Shown: positions 15,097 through 23,639, numbered from the stretch's first letter. The stretch is 64,000 bases of DNA from Peribacillus frigoritolerans (GCF_030676415.1 NZ_JAUUTW010000019.1:46473-110472), one strand, 5' to 3'. The notes: generated by a model not told the origin, from the sequence alone. Made by a program: numbers and translations.

Positions 15097-15951
15097 ATGA
15101 ATGATAAAACCAGACTTGAAGCTTTGTCTTCATTTTTGAAAACGAAGCGATCCCAAATAAAGCCTGAATCTATAGGTATACCTGCTGGTACACGGAGAAG
15201 AACACCTGGCTTACGAAGAGAAGAAGTTGCACATTTGGCGGGAGTTAGTACTACTTGGTATACGTGGCTAGAGCAAGGTCGGGATATAAAGGTCTCTACA
15301 AGCGTATTGGATTGCATATCTACTGCTCTACAATTAAATAATGATGAACGAGAGTATCTATATGATTTAGCTTTAGAAGTGAATTCATCCATTATTCATC
15401 GAAAGAAGGATCAGCCAAAACTTAGTCCTTCTTTGGAAAGAATTTTAGCTGAGTTAACGTATTGCCCTACTATCATTACAGATCGGCATTGTCATATTGT
15501 AGGCTGGAACAATGCTGCTGCTCATGTATTTTTAGATTTTGAACAACTCCCAGATGACCAACGAAATTTGATCGATCTAGTATTTACAAGAAAAGAATTA
15601 AAAGCATTAGCTGTGAATTGGGAGCATTTTGTTAAGGGGTTTCTTGCCATTTTTCGTGCCTATTATGGTCACTACTTAGGTGATGAATGGTATAACCTAT
15701 TTATTAAAGAAATGAGTAATTCTCACCCAGAATTTCAATCTTTATGGCAAGAAAGTCAAGTAAGTAAAGCTCCAGAAATGATGATTGAATTTAGACATGC
15801 TAAAGCCGGAAAGATGCTGTTTAATTTAACTTCTCTCCAAGTCCAGGGGGACATGGACTTAAGGTGCAGTATCTATACACCAGTAGAGGGAACAGCTACA
15901 GAAGATAAATTAAAACGATTAATGAAGAAAATCTCCATTGAAAGTTCATAA
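15097..15951 (+). CDS. XRE-type regulator with MmyB-like ligand-binding domain
   Basis: 284 residues. The N-terminal helix-turn-helix (about 5-75) carries the family hallmark GTRRRTPGLRREEVAHLAGV and STTWYTWLEQGRD. The C-terminal part (about 100-270) is the MmyB-like ligand-binding domain, with WNNAAAHVFLDF and FRHAKAGKMLF. MmyB domains bind fatty-acid-like ligands in characterised members. The start at 15097 follows TGGAGG by 9 bases. Divergence from fabF with a shared promoter region suggests it controls that gene. Confidence 0.88.
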   Translation: MNDKTRLEALSSFLKTKRSQIKPESIGIPAGTRRRTPGLRREEVAHLAGVSTTWYTWLEQGRDIKVSTSVLDCISTALQLNNDEREYLYDLALEVNSSIIHRKKDQPKLSPSLERILAELTYCPTIITDRHCHIVGWNNAAAHVFLDFEQLPDDQRNLIDLVFTRKELKALAVNWEHFVKGFLAIFRAYYGHYLGDEWYNLFIKEMSNSHPEFQSLWQESQVSKAPEMMIEFRHAKAGKMLFNLTSLQVQGDMDLRCSIYTPVEGTATEDKLKRLMKKISIESS

Positions 15952-16002
15952 ACCAGCAAATTTACTGTACTGAAAAATGCCAACTAAGGTGTTTTTTTCT
16001 TA

Positions 16003-16096
16003 TTAAGCTAACGGGGGCGTAGCTTAAGATCAGAGCTGTCTTTAAGGCAGCTTTTTCTTATGGAGCTAAAGGGGCAGGATAGTTCATTAAGAGTTA
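16003..16096 (+). repeat. Composite hairpin repeat (three modules)
   Basis: Module A is a perfect palindrome TTAAGCTA-ACGGGGGCG-TAGCTTAA. Its arms carry paired changes relative to GAACTA/TAGTTC elsewhere. Module B: AGAGCTGTC...GGCAGCTT then TTTTC. Module C: TATGGAGCTAAAGGGGCAGG with ATAGTTCATTA. Confidence 0.82.
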
Positions 16097-16152
16097 TAAT
16101 TTAAATGGATAATTTTTACTTACTTTCGATATTTTATAGGAGGGTTTTTCCT

Positions 16153-16317
16153 TTGAAGATAACAAATATTTCTTTGGTTACATTTGCTGTAATCATTACA
16201 GTTTTAAATCACTTTGTTTCTCCAATTTTCTTCGATGTAGGACCTGATAGTTCAGGGACTGGCTTATCAATACTTTTATTAGCTATTGCACTATTAAATC
16301 ATCTTAGGGAAAAATAA
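16153..16317 (+). CDS. Small membrane protein, unknown
   Basis: 54 residues from TTG 16153, chosen because AGGAGG is about 9 bases upstream; a longer frame from 16105 has no site. Two helices (VTFAVIITVLNHFV and GLSILLLAIALLNHL) are joined by a short PIFFDVGPDSSGT loop. It is flanked by composite repeats on both sides. Function unknown. Confidence 0.6.
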   Translation: MKITNISLVTFAVIITVLNHFVSPIFFDVGPDSSGTGLSILLLAIALLNHLREK

Positions 16318-16375
16318 TAATTGACTAATAGGTGCTTGAAATAAAACTCTAAACTTATTATTAAGCTGTTTTCTT

Positions 16376-16465
16376 GTTGCACTAACAGATGCGTTAGCTG
16401 AAGATCGGAGCTGTCTCTAAGGCAGCTTTTTTTATTATGGAACTAACGGGTCAGTTTAGTTCAAG
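16376..16465 (+). repeat. Composite hairpin repeat (three modules)
   Basis: Module A: GCACTAACAGATGCGTTAGC. Module B: GGAGCTGTC...GGCAGCT then a T run. Module C: ATGGAACTAACGGGTCAGTT with TAGTTC. Confidence 0.75.
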
Positions 16466-16586
16466 AGTGCTGTTTGATCTTTGTTCAACAATTGGGCCAT
16501 TTAATTGAATAAGTGTATATTTGAAATAAAGCTGCACTGCTTTGAAAAAACTCTGTATATAAGCGTGCGTTTGTTGAACAAGAAGT

Positions 16587-16635
16587 AAAAGGGGTGATAC
16601 ATATTATACATGACTAATATGTATCACCCCTTTTT
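16587..16635. terminator. Strong bidirectional terminator
   Basis: AAAAGGGGTGATACATATT pairs with AATATGTATCACCCCTTTT (one-base offset). It serves the minus-strand MFS gene whose stop is about 55 bp away. Confidence 0.85.
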
Positions 16636-16690
16636 GTAACTTTGTATGATTTTAGGTCTTGAAAATTTCAAACCAACATAAAAATCGGTA

Positions 16691-17956
16691 TTATTTCTCT
16701 CTAATCTGCTCCGTTAGACGGTAGGTTATTACCCAATACAAAAGGGCCAAAGCGCTGACAGAGGCACCAAATAGACATACTCCGATCCATCCATAGTTTG
16801 CGTATATATTGGTTGAAACAATTGAACCCATGGCACTGCCGATGGAATAAAAAATCATGTAAGCAGCAGTAAGTCGGCTTCTCGCCTCAGGACGCACTGT
16901 GAAAATCATACTCTGATTGGTGACATGTACTGCTTGCACAGCCAGGTCAAGAAAGATAACGCCAATAACTAATGCGATCAGTGAGTGTTCGGTAAAGCTG
17001 ATTAGGAACCATGATGCTAGCAATAAAACTAGGGCTATGCAGGTTGTTCGCTGCCCTAAACCTCGGTCAGCCAGCCCCCCAGCACGAGCAGCAGCTAATG
17101 CTCCGGCAACTCCAGCAAGACCAAACGCTCCAATAGCGGTATGTGAAAGAGAGTATGGTGGAGCACTGAGAGGTAGCACCAACGAAGTCCACAATGTACT
17201 AAACGCGGTAAAAATCAGCAGAGCCAGTACTCCGCGGATGCGTAGGATTCGTTCTTGCATGAACAATGTGAGCACCGAACGAAGCAGCTGCGGATAGGAT
17301 AGTGACTCTCTTTCGCTTTCATCACGCGGGAGTACTCGGAACAACACGCCAGTCATGATGAGCATCATGGCGGCAGAAACTAGATAGACCGAACGCCAAC
17401 CGGCGAGATCGGTTAGTACACCAGCGAATGTTCGTGCGAGCAGAATGCCGATCACGACTCCACTTTGCACCAAGCCGACTATACGTCCACGCTCGGCTGG
17501 GGCAGCCAAAGTCGATGCGAACGCTACAACCACCTGAGCCACCACAGCAAGCAGTCCGACCGCAGCTAACCCCGTGAAAAGCACTGTGATGATGGGGGCG
17601 ATGCCAACCACAATCAGAGACAACACGGATAAAAGCATCTGACCGATGATTAGCCGTCGTCGATTCAGTAGATCACCGAGCGGTACTAGCAGTAGCAGTC
17701 CTAGCGCGTAACAAAGCTGAGTAATGGTAATGACAATGCCGATGGATGAATGGGCGATACCGAACTCGGTCGCCAGAGAGTCTAGCAACGGTTGTGCATA
17801 GTATATGTTGGCGACAGCCATCCCACAGGCTGTTGCAAACAATAGTGCCATATAGCGAGTCATGGTTGATCCGGATACTATTTGTAACTGAACCGTTTTC
17901 GTATCATGATCTTCAACTTTAATTGTTGTTTTTTCTTTAACCTTCACCTTTACCAT
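16691..17956 (-). CDS. MFS transporter, drug/solute efflux type
   Basis: 421 residues with about 12 membrane helices and an N-terminal cytoplasmic extension of about 30 residues. The loop 2-3 motif LLLVPLGDLLNRRRLIIG corresponds to MFS motif A, and a Gly-rich helix occurs at VQSGVVIGILLART. It resembles YnfM-type proton-driven exporters; the substrate is unknown. GGGGATG precedes the ATG. It is divergent from a SnoaL-like gene and its TetR regulator, with operator-like dyads in between, so it is probably induced when that TetR releases DNA. Base composition is clearly GC-richer than the surrounding genes, a sign of transfer. Confidence 0.88.
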   Translation of the reverse strand: MVKVKVKEKTTIKVEDHDTKTVQLQIVSGSTMTRYMALLFATACGMAVANIYYAQPLLDSLATEFGIAHSSIGIVITITQLCYALGLLLLVPLGDLLNRRRLIIGQMLLSVLSLIVVGIAPIITVLFTGLAAVGLLAVVAQVVVAFASTLAAPAERGRIVGLVQSGVVIGILLARTFAGVLTDLAGWRSVYLVSAAMMLIMTGVLFRVLPRDESERESLSYPQLLRSVLTLFMQERILRIRGVLALLIFTAFSTLWTSLVLPLSAPPYSLSHTAIGAFGLAGVAGALAAARAGGLADRGLGQRTTCIALVLLLASWFLISFTEHSLIALVIGVIFLDLAVQAVHVTNQSMIFTVRPEARSRLTAAYMIFYSIGSAMGSIVSTNIYANYGWIGVCLFGASVSALALLYWVITYRLTEQIREK

Positions 17957-17991
17957 TACTTACATCCCCTTTTTGTACTTAACAGTATAAT

Positions 17992-18005
17992 ATATCGTTC
18001 GGTAT
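17992..18005. promoter_or_regulatory. Putative TetR operator at the MFS promoter
   Basis: ATATCGTTCGGTAT, an imperfect dyad whose reverse complement ATACCGAACGATAT resembles the dyad at 18137-18148. Confidence 0.55.
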
Positions 18006-18100
18006 GAAATAATTTCTTATAAGGATAACCAACAAAACGTTTTGATGTCAAGTAAGATATGCAGTTATTTGAATGCTGTCCTTGAAAGAATCATCACAAT

Positions 18101-18148
18101 TTGACAATAGGACTTTAATTAAATAAAATCATAATATACCGATTGGTA
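18101..18148 (+). promoter_or_regulatory. Promoter and operator of the SnoaL-tetR unit
   Basis: TTGACA (18101-18106), a 17-bp spacer, TAAAAT (18124-18129), then TACCGATTGGTA (18137-18148), a dyad placed at the predicted start of transcription. Repression by the downstream TetR is the likely reading. Confidence 0.68.
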
Positions 18149-18171
18149 ATTAAAAGGAGGATTAATTATCC

Positions 18172-18714
18172 ATGACTCGAATTCGGCAAATTGATAAGGA
18201 GAGGACATTAGATGAATTGAATCAATTACCGGGGAATAACGAATTAACTGAAATATCTGGGGGCGATTCACCATCTCCAAAATTCCTACAGACAAACGAA
18301 CAGATTATAAAAAGCTTCTTTGAAGTTGTCAGATCAGGTTGCAATCCCGAACAAGCTAAGTTTTTTATGGCGAAAGAGGTAAGAGCACATCAAGTGAATT
18401 CAGAAAGCATGGTGACCATTAAAAGGTCACCTGAGAATTATGCTGATCATATAAGAGAAATGATAGATTCATGGGGGAAATTTAAAATAGAAATTCAAGA
18501 ATTAATTTCTCAAAATCAAAAAGTTCATGTCAGATGGAAGCAGACAGGAATGCATATTGGAGAGTATGAGGATTATCTGCCTACAAATAAAGAGGTTATT
18601 GAAATAGGTAGTGCCGTATACCGATTAGAGGATCGAAAAATAGTGGAATACTGGATTCAAGTGGACAGATTCGGAATCATTGAGCAAATAAAAAAGAATC
18701 AAGAACAAGATTAA
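18172..18714 (+). CDS. SnoaL-like / ester-cyclase-type protein
   Basis: 180 residues. After a polar N-terminal 40 residues, the region NEQIIKSFFEVVRSGCNPEQ onward to RLEDRKIVEYWIQVD has the NTF2-like cone fold pattern of SnoaL-type cyclases and ester cyclases. No catalytic function can be assigned. AAGGAGG is 12 bases upstream of the ATG. The tetR gene follows 44 bp downstream, so the two form an operon divergent from the MFS exporter. Confidence 0.75.
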   Translation: MTRIRQIDKERTLDELNQLPGNNELTEISGGDSPSPKFLQTNEQIIKSFFEVVRSGCNPEQAKFFMAKEVRAHQVNSESMVTIKRSPENYADHIREMIDSWGKFKIEIQELISQNQKVHVRWKQTGMHIGEYEDYLPTNKEVIEIGSAVYRLEDRKIVEYWIQVDRFGIIEQIKKNQEQD

Positions 18715-18758
18715 TTATCTAGTGAAGAAATTTTGTTTTTTGAAATGAGGGATTTATT

Positions 18759-19340
18759 ATGGTTCGACAACGTGAATTTGATGAGGAAAAAGCGTTGGAT
18801 GATGCTATGTTGCTTTTTTGGGAGAAGGGGTACAAAGCTACTTCGCTAAGCGATTTGACTGCCAAAATGGGGATACAACGACCAAGCTTATACTCAGCTT
18901 TTGGAGACAAAGAGAAATTGTTTGAGGCTGCATTACGCAAATATACAAAGCTACATGCTTCCCATATTCGAACAAAACTTCAAAACAATCTATCTGTAAA
19001 GGAAGTATTTCACACATTTTTTGAAGATTTGGTGGAAGAGGAATATAAAGAAAGTCCGAACAAGGGATGTTTTTGCATTAATACAATGGTGGAACTTGCC
19101 CCTCACGATGAAAAATTTGAAATCCTTACAAGGGAGCATCAGATGTATCTTTCGATCATATTTCAAGAAACGATTGTCCGAGGTATTCGCTCAGGTGAGC
19201 TCGAAAGCAGCCTTAATGCTAAAGTTTTAGCACAGACACTAGTCGTTTCATTAATCGGACTTACCGTGTTAATGAAATCTCGTCCAGAGCGTTCATTTGT
19301 AGATAATTCTGTAGCGATGATATTATCATTATTAAAATAA
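18759..19340 (+). CDS. TetR/AcrR family regulator
   Basis: 193 residues. The helix-turn-helix at about 8-55 (ALDDAMLLFWEKGYKATSLS and RPSLYSAFGDKEKLF) is typical of the AcrR subgroup. The C-terminal domain contains SPNKGCFCINTMVELAP, the Cys-rich turn seen in the TetR_C group near quinone- or drug-responsive regulators. It probably represses both its own operon and the divergent MFS gene via the dyads at 17992 and 18137. Confidence 0.88.
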   Translation: MVRQREFDEEKALDDAMLLFWEKGYKATSLSDLTAKMGIQRPSLYSAFGDKEKLFEAALRKYTKLHASHIRTKLQNNLSVKEVFHTFFEDLVEEEYKESPNKGCFCINTMVELAPHDEKFEILTREHQMYLSIIFQETIVRGIRSGELESSLNAKVLAQTLVVSLIGLTVLMKSRPERSFVDNSVAMILSLLK

Positions 19341-19497
19341 ATTTATCAAAATTCCAGTTTTATCAATCATATCAGTCTCTGTGAATAAAGGGGGTTTGTA
19401 TAAAGCCCAATCTATAAAATCGATTGCAGCTGTAATGCTAATTTTTATTAACCAAGTTACGGCAAGTTTTTTTAATAAAAGAATGATTCATTAATTA

Positions 19498-19590
19498 TAT
19501 TAAAAGCGTATTTTGATCAATCTTTTTTCAAAACACGCTTTTTCTTCGTTTATCAAGGTTATTAGTATCAATTTGATCAAACTTTATTTA
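19498..19590 (+). repeat. TTTTGA/TCAAAA hairpin repeat, copy 4
   Basis: AAAGCGTATTTTGA pairs with TCAAAACACGCTTT (one mismatch). It is followed by the shared tail TTTATCAAGGTTATTAGTAT and GATCAAACTTTATTTAAAGC. Together with the unit at 19676 it is the last repeat of this type in the window. Confidence 0.72.
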
Positions 19591-19675
19591 AAGCAACAAT
19601 ACCATTGAGTTTTCACCTGATATTTTTGCAATTAGTTAACTGCAATACTAACTAATATTAGTAAAGTATTTTTCA

Positions 19676-19748
19676 ATTAAAGGGCGCGATTCTTTAATAA
19701 GAATCGATTTTCTTAATGAACTAACTGATGCGTTAGTTCATTAAAGCG
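19676..19748 (+). repeat. Last unit of the hairpin-repeat array
   Basis: AAAGGGCG, then a perfect CGATTCTT-TAAT-AAGAATCG hairpin, TTTTC, then the palindrome AATGAACTAAC-TGATGC-GTTAGTTCATT. No further copy of this unit is seen to the right. Confidence 0.75.
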
Positions 19749-19823
19749 GAGCAAATGGGGGAGTTTAGTGGAAGAATAATAATGTGTTTAATTCTGATCA
19801 ATAAAGCACTATTTAGGAGATTC

Positions 19824-19860
19824 AAAAAGGAGAATCCTTTGGATAAGGATTCTCCTTTTT
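19824..19860. terminator. Bidirectional terminator
   Basis: AAAAAGGAGAATCCTT pairs with AAGGATTCTCCTTTTT. No gene lies directly before it on either strand (19341-20009 holds only repeats and this stem). Confidence 0.75.
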
Positions 19861-20009
19861 ATTATTGAAATCATTATATTTATTTTAGGCATGACTCAAT
19901 CTAAATCTTACCAAAAACATAAATATAAGTCTATTTCTTTTTTGGTAAATATGGAAAAATTATGATAGTGTCAATGAAAAATTCCCTTAAGAAAGAGGCG
20001 ATTTTGAAC

Positions 20010-20750
20010 ATGAAACAAAACATTTATGATCATCCAGAATTCTTCCAGAGTTACCGAAACCTACGTGAGTCTGAATCGAATTACAATGATTTACTAGAAC
20101 AACCTACCCTAAGAGATATGCTACCTGAATTAAAGAATAAAATTGTATTGGATGTAGGCTGTGGTATGGGGGACTTCGCAAAGTATTGTGTAAAGGAACA
20201 GGCTCGGGAGGTCGTGGCGATAGACATTTCGAAGAAAATGATTCAAGTTGCTCAGCAAAGAAATTCCCATGAACGTATTAACTATGTAAATATTGCTATA
20301 GAAGATCTTCAGTTAAAACAACATGAATTTGATGTTGTAGTTAGTTCACTAGCTTTACATTATATACGGGACTATGATGTTGTCATAAAAAAAATTAATT
20401 TTAGTTTAAAAAAAATGGGGGTTTTTCTTTTCTCCATTGAGCATCCGATTGTAACAGCTAGAAGAAATATGGATAATTGGATAGTTGATAAAGAAAATAA
20501 CAGATCACATTACGCAGTTGATCATTATCAGGAAGAAGGTGAAAGGCAACAACATTGGTATATAGATGGTATTGTTAAATACCACCGTACTTTTTCAACT
20601 CTAATAAATGGACTAATCCTGAATGGCTTTCAGATTGAGCAAATAATTGAGCCTATTCCCAATAATAAAGCATTGAATAGTTTACCAAAGATTATTAATG
20701 AGATGAGAAAACCGTCTTTTATGATTATTAGGGCAAAGAAAGTTTGGTAA
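20010..20750 (+). CDS. Class I SAM-dependent methyltransferase
   Basis: 246 residues. The SAM-binding motif I is VLDVGCGMGDFAKY (about residues 46-59), motif II AIDISKKMIQVA, and a motif IV-like segment FDVVVSSLALHYI follows. The overall layout resembles UbiE/BioC-like small-molecule methyltransferases; the substrate is not predictable. The ATG at 20010 follows AAGAGGCG; the longer frame from 19962 has no ribosome site. A terminator lies at 20778-20802. It sits at the boundary between the repeat-rich region and the next segment. Confidence 0.82.
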   Translation: MKQNIYDHPEFFQSYRNLRESESNYNDLLEQPTLRDMLPELKNKIVLDVGCGMGDFAKYCVKEQAREVVAIDISKKMIQVAQQRNSHERINYVNIAIEDLQLKQHEFDVVVSSLALHYIRDYDVVIKKINFSLKKMGVFLFSIEHPIVTARRNMDNWIVDKENNRSHYAVDHYQEEGERQQHWYIDGIVKYHRTFSTLINGLILNGFQIEQIIEPIPNNKALNSLPKIINEMRKPSFMIIRAKKVW

Positions 20751-20777
20751 TATTAAATCTAGAACAATGCTTTCCTT

Positions 20778-20802
20778 TATAAGAAGTTTGAATAGACTTC
20801 TT
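20778..20802 (+). terminator. Terminator after the methyltransferase
   Basis: AAGAAGT/ACTTCTT stem with TTT, 28 bp beyond the stop. An open frame passes through it from 20767 and joins the symporter remnant. Confidence 0.65.
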
Positions 20803-20807
20803 TTTAT

Positions 20808-21886
20808 GTATACTACTTTTACCTTTTTAGGTGCAAGTGGTTCGGCTTATGGGGAAGGTGGTTCCATCTTTAGTATCGTGACATATGGCTGTCTGGCCAC
20901 AGTCATCTCCTATTGGACATTTCCTGCTATCTGGAGGTATGCAAAGAAGCACCAATTAGTTTCCCAATCAGACTTTTTTGTGAAGAAATATCAAAGTCCT
21001 TACCTTGGTGTGCTTGTTGCTGTAATAGGTGTTATAGCTTGTACTTGCTACTTAGTCCTGCAATTGAAGGGGTTAGGATATATCGTTTCAGCAACATCCT
21101 ATGGAGTCATTTCTTCTACAGCTGCCATTTGGGTTGGAGCAATTGGTGTTACCATTTTTGTGATGGTTTCCGGTATTCACGGTTCTGCCAGGACAGCTAT
21201 TTTGAAGGATATTCTGATTCTTGGCATCGTTGTATTTTTAGGAGTATATTTCCCGCTTCATTATTATGGCGGTATTCAACCTATGTATGAGGCTATTGAA
21301 CAGGCAAAGCCGAACTATACCATACTTCCAGATCAGGGAATGAGCGTTTCGTGGTATATATCGACCGTTGTATTAAGCTCTATTGGATTTTATATGTGGC
21401 CGCACGGGTTTTCTCCTATTTATGCTGCCTCTAGCGAGAAAGCCCTGCGAAAGAATGCAATCCTAATGCCAATGTACCAATTGATTTTATTGTTTGCCTT
21501 TTTTGTTGGATTCGCAGCTATCTTACAGACGCCTGGATTAAAAGGCAGCGACGCCGATCTTATCTTGCTGCAGCTTTCTAAACAGGATTTTGATCCATGG
21601 TTTGTGGGCTTAATTGGTGGCACTGGCGTGTTAGCCGCTCTAGTGCCAAGTTCCATGCTGTTGATGTCTATATCAACATTGCTTGTGAAAAATGTATATA
21701 GCGTATTCACTCCATCGGCAACGGAAAATCAAATTGAATGTAGGAATTATCGCCCTATTTGTTAATGTCGCAGTCTTGGTGGTTGTCAGCCTGATGACAA
21801 AAAACATTACTTATACTCATCAAGATACTGATGATTTGGAGATATCAACAGTAGAGCACAAGGTCCTTGCAAAAAGAATCAAATAG
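20808..21886 (+). pseudogene. Sodium:solute symporter (SSS), truncated at both levels
   Basis: The frame reads YTTFTFLGASGSAYGEGGSI and continues through about eight membrane helices of an SSS transporter. These include PHGFSPIYAASSEKALRKN and LIGGTGVLAALVPSSMLLMS. The first one or two helices are missing: the homology starts directly after the terminator of the preceding gene. Near 21720, after NVYSVFTPSATENQI, the frame breaks. The C-terminal end (ALFVNVAVLVVVSLMTKN) continues in another frame to 21886 with several helices deleted. It cannot be functional. Confidence 0.82.
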
Positions 21887-22186
21887 CTAACTCAAGATGA
21901 TTTTTAGATTAACTTCCGATATGTTTATGAAAAGCGAATGCCCACCAATTAAACTTTTCTGGGGCCAGTTTTGTAGCACTCTATTTACAGTACGGTGTCG
22001 CTGATAATATAGACCCACTAAAAATTGAGTATTTTTTGTCAAGTTGGTCCAGTGCATGATAATTCAATTGAACCCTAATTGGGGATGGTGTCTTTGATAA
22101 TCCATGGGAACAAATTAATCATCAACGAGAGGTAAAATAGTTCATTTAGATCGCTTACTGCCCAATAACAAAGAAGATTAGCTGCA
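21887..22186. other. Decayed DNA, no intact gene
   Basis: Short open pieces such as SFVALYLQYGVADN and DGVFDNPWEQINHQRE suggest degraded genes. I cannot identify any of them. Confidence 0.4.
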
Positions 22187-22189
22187 AAT

Positions 22190-22226
22190 GAAACAAACCG
22201 GTCTGAATATGGCCGGTTTGTTTCAT
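22190..22226. terminator. Terminator hairpin
   Basis: GAAACAAACCGG pairs with CCGGTTTGTTTC around an 11-base loop. It would serve the minus-strand small gene at 22231. Confidence 0.75.
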
Positions 22227-22230
22227 TGAG

Positions 22231-22359
22231 TTACTCTGTTTTAGAACTCTGATCTTTATTTCTTTTATTTCCTTTGCTGTTGTCCCCGCTAACAGGAGCT
22301 TGTCCGTGTAATTGCGGTGAATTTTGATTACGGCTGCCTTTATTAAATTTTTTTGTCAT
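22231..22359 (-). CDS. Small hydrophilic protein, possibly spore-related
   Basis: 42 residues, rich in Lys, Asn, Ser, Gln and Gly (MTKKFNKGSRNQNSPQLHGQ at the start). AAAGGAG lies 8 bases before the ATG and a terminator follows immediately. Composition and size recall minor small acid-soluble spore proteins, but no diagnostic motif is visible, so function is unassigned. Confidence 0.6.
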   Translation of the reverse strand: MTKKFNKGSRNQNSPQLHGQAPVSGDNSKGNKRNKDQSSKTE

Positions 22360-23209
22360 GTCTCACATCTCCTTTCTTTTTTCAAATACAGTTTGTCCCT
22401 TTTTGGTGAACTTATGTTTTTCAATTGAAAGGAACATCTTTATCCAAGTGATATTCAAAACCTTCATTCACGGCAAGGAAGCGGTGGCTCAGTAGGGATG
22501 ACAGGTAGAATAATCATTACCCGTTGAAAAAGGGGCTCAGCTGCATATCAAGTAGATTGGTTAGAATTGAGTCACAGAGGAGTGAGTTAAAATCTAAAAA
22601 TGCTTGACGGACCTTCAAGTTTATCGATCTGGAGCCAGCAAAGGGAATTGTCATTTCGCCTTGAGATTTTACACAGACAAAGCGTGCCAAATGGCTGTTA
22701 TGACTGTTGAAAGTTCTGATTATGGAGATAAAATAAAATATCGTTAGGGAATGTTTCGAACTAGAGGATCTTTTAACATAAGTTCATTCATGAGGTTTAA
22801 ATTACATAATTCCTACTTTATTTTTAATATGCTTGCAGTAGTAGTTTGTAGCTCTGAAAAAAAGAACAGTATATACAGATAAATGATTTCAAGGATACAT
22901 GTGGTATTCTTTTTTAAAGCATGTATAAACACCTTCATAGTGATCTTTCCTTTCTTATTGTAATTTCATCAATTATACTAATGATTTTATACAAAATCTT
23001 CCTCTTTGTTAGATTACCTACCATTGTTTTTCTGAAAGTGAGATTTTGTTGAAAAAGAATCGTTCACCAATTCCAACTGGTGAATATCCTCATGTAAATG
23101 AAGGAAGGCTATTTTAAGTGGACAATATTTCCGACAATTACCTCGATATAATATATTTTACGTACTTTTTTTGGAATCACAAAAGCTGATTTTGTTTTGT
23201 ACTTTATGA
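22360..23209. other. Gene-poor stretch
   Basis: No frame with a ribosome site and protein-like composition is visible on either strand. It is probably decayed sequence. Confidence 0.45.
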
Positions 23210-23389
23210 AGGCTCAATCGAATATTTGCTCCACAGTTACTAGCATTTGTACCATTAATTCGACATGAGAGTGCTTTTCTGGTCGCTGCTTTTTCTTCCT
23301 TAATAAGCGCTTTATTATTTTTCATGCTCTTTCAAAAAAGAATATTAGCGTATATTCAAAAGTGGGACATCATATCTCGGAAAAAATAA
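23210..23389 (+). pseudogene. 3' fragment of a membrane protein
   Basis: About 59 codons with no start read FAPQLLAFVPLIRHESAFLV, then a helix AAFSSLISALLFFMLF and a basic tail ending WDIISRKK. A terminator hairpin follows at once (23391). Family unknown. Confidence 0.5.
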
Positions 23390-23390
23390 A

Positions 23391-23421
23391 AACAAAAGGC
23401 AGAAATATTCTGCCTTTTGTT
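23391..23421. terminator. Terminator hairpin
   Basis: AACAAAAGGCAGAA pairs with TTCTGCCTTTTGTT. No gene is seen between here and 23640. Confidence 0.8.
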
Positions 23422-23639
23422 CATCTGCCTTTTGCTAGTTATATAAAGTTATTTAAGTGGTTTTAACTCATGTATTAAACTATTCAATTCTATAGCATCG
23501 ATATTATCTGGGAATTCTAATACAAACACCTAGGGGATACCCAGGGCTAAGATGATACAACTTAAAAAGATTATTCACCCTAATTGGGGACACGACGATC
23601 ATTTGAGTGATCTTTGCAAAACCGGGGTAGACACGATTC

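Noticed and set aside
141..19748. Repeat units as integron attC sites
   Set aside because: The arms resemble a core (GTTAGTT) but miss the GTTRRRY/RYYYAAC consensus by at least one base, genes occur on both strands, and no IntI-type recombinase is present. The repeats are kept as an unexplained array, not as attC.
141..19748. CRISPR array
   Set aside because: Repeats are 35-390 bp apart to several kilobases apart with genes between them, not regularly spaced, and no cas genes are present.
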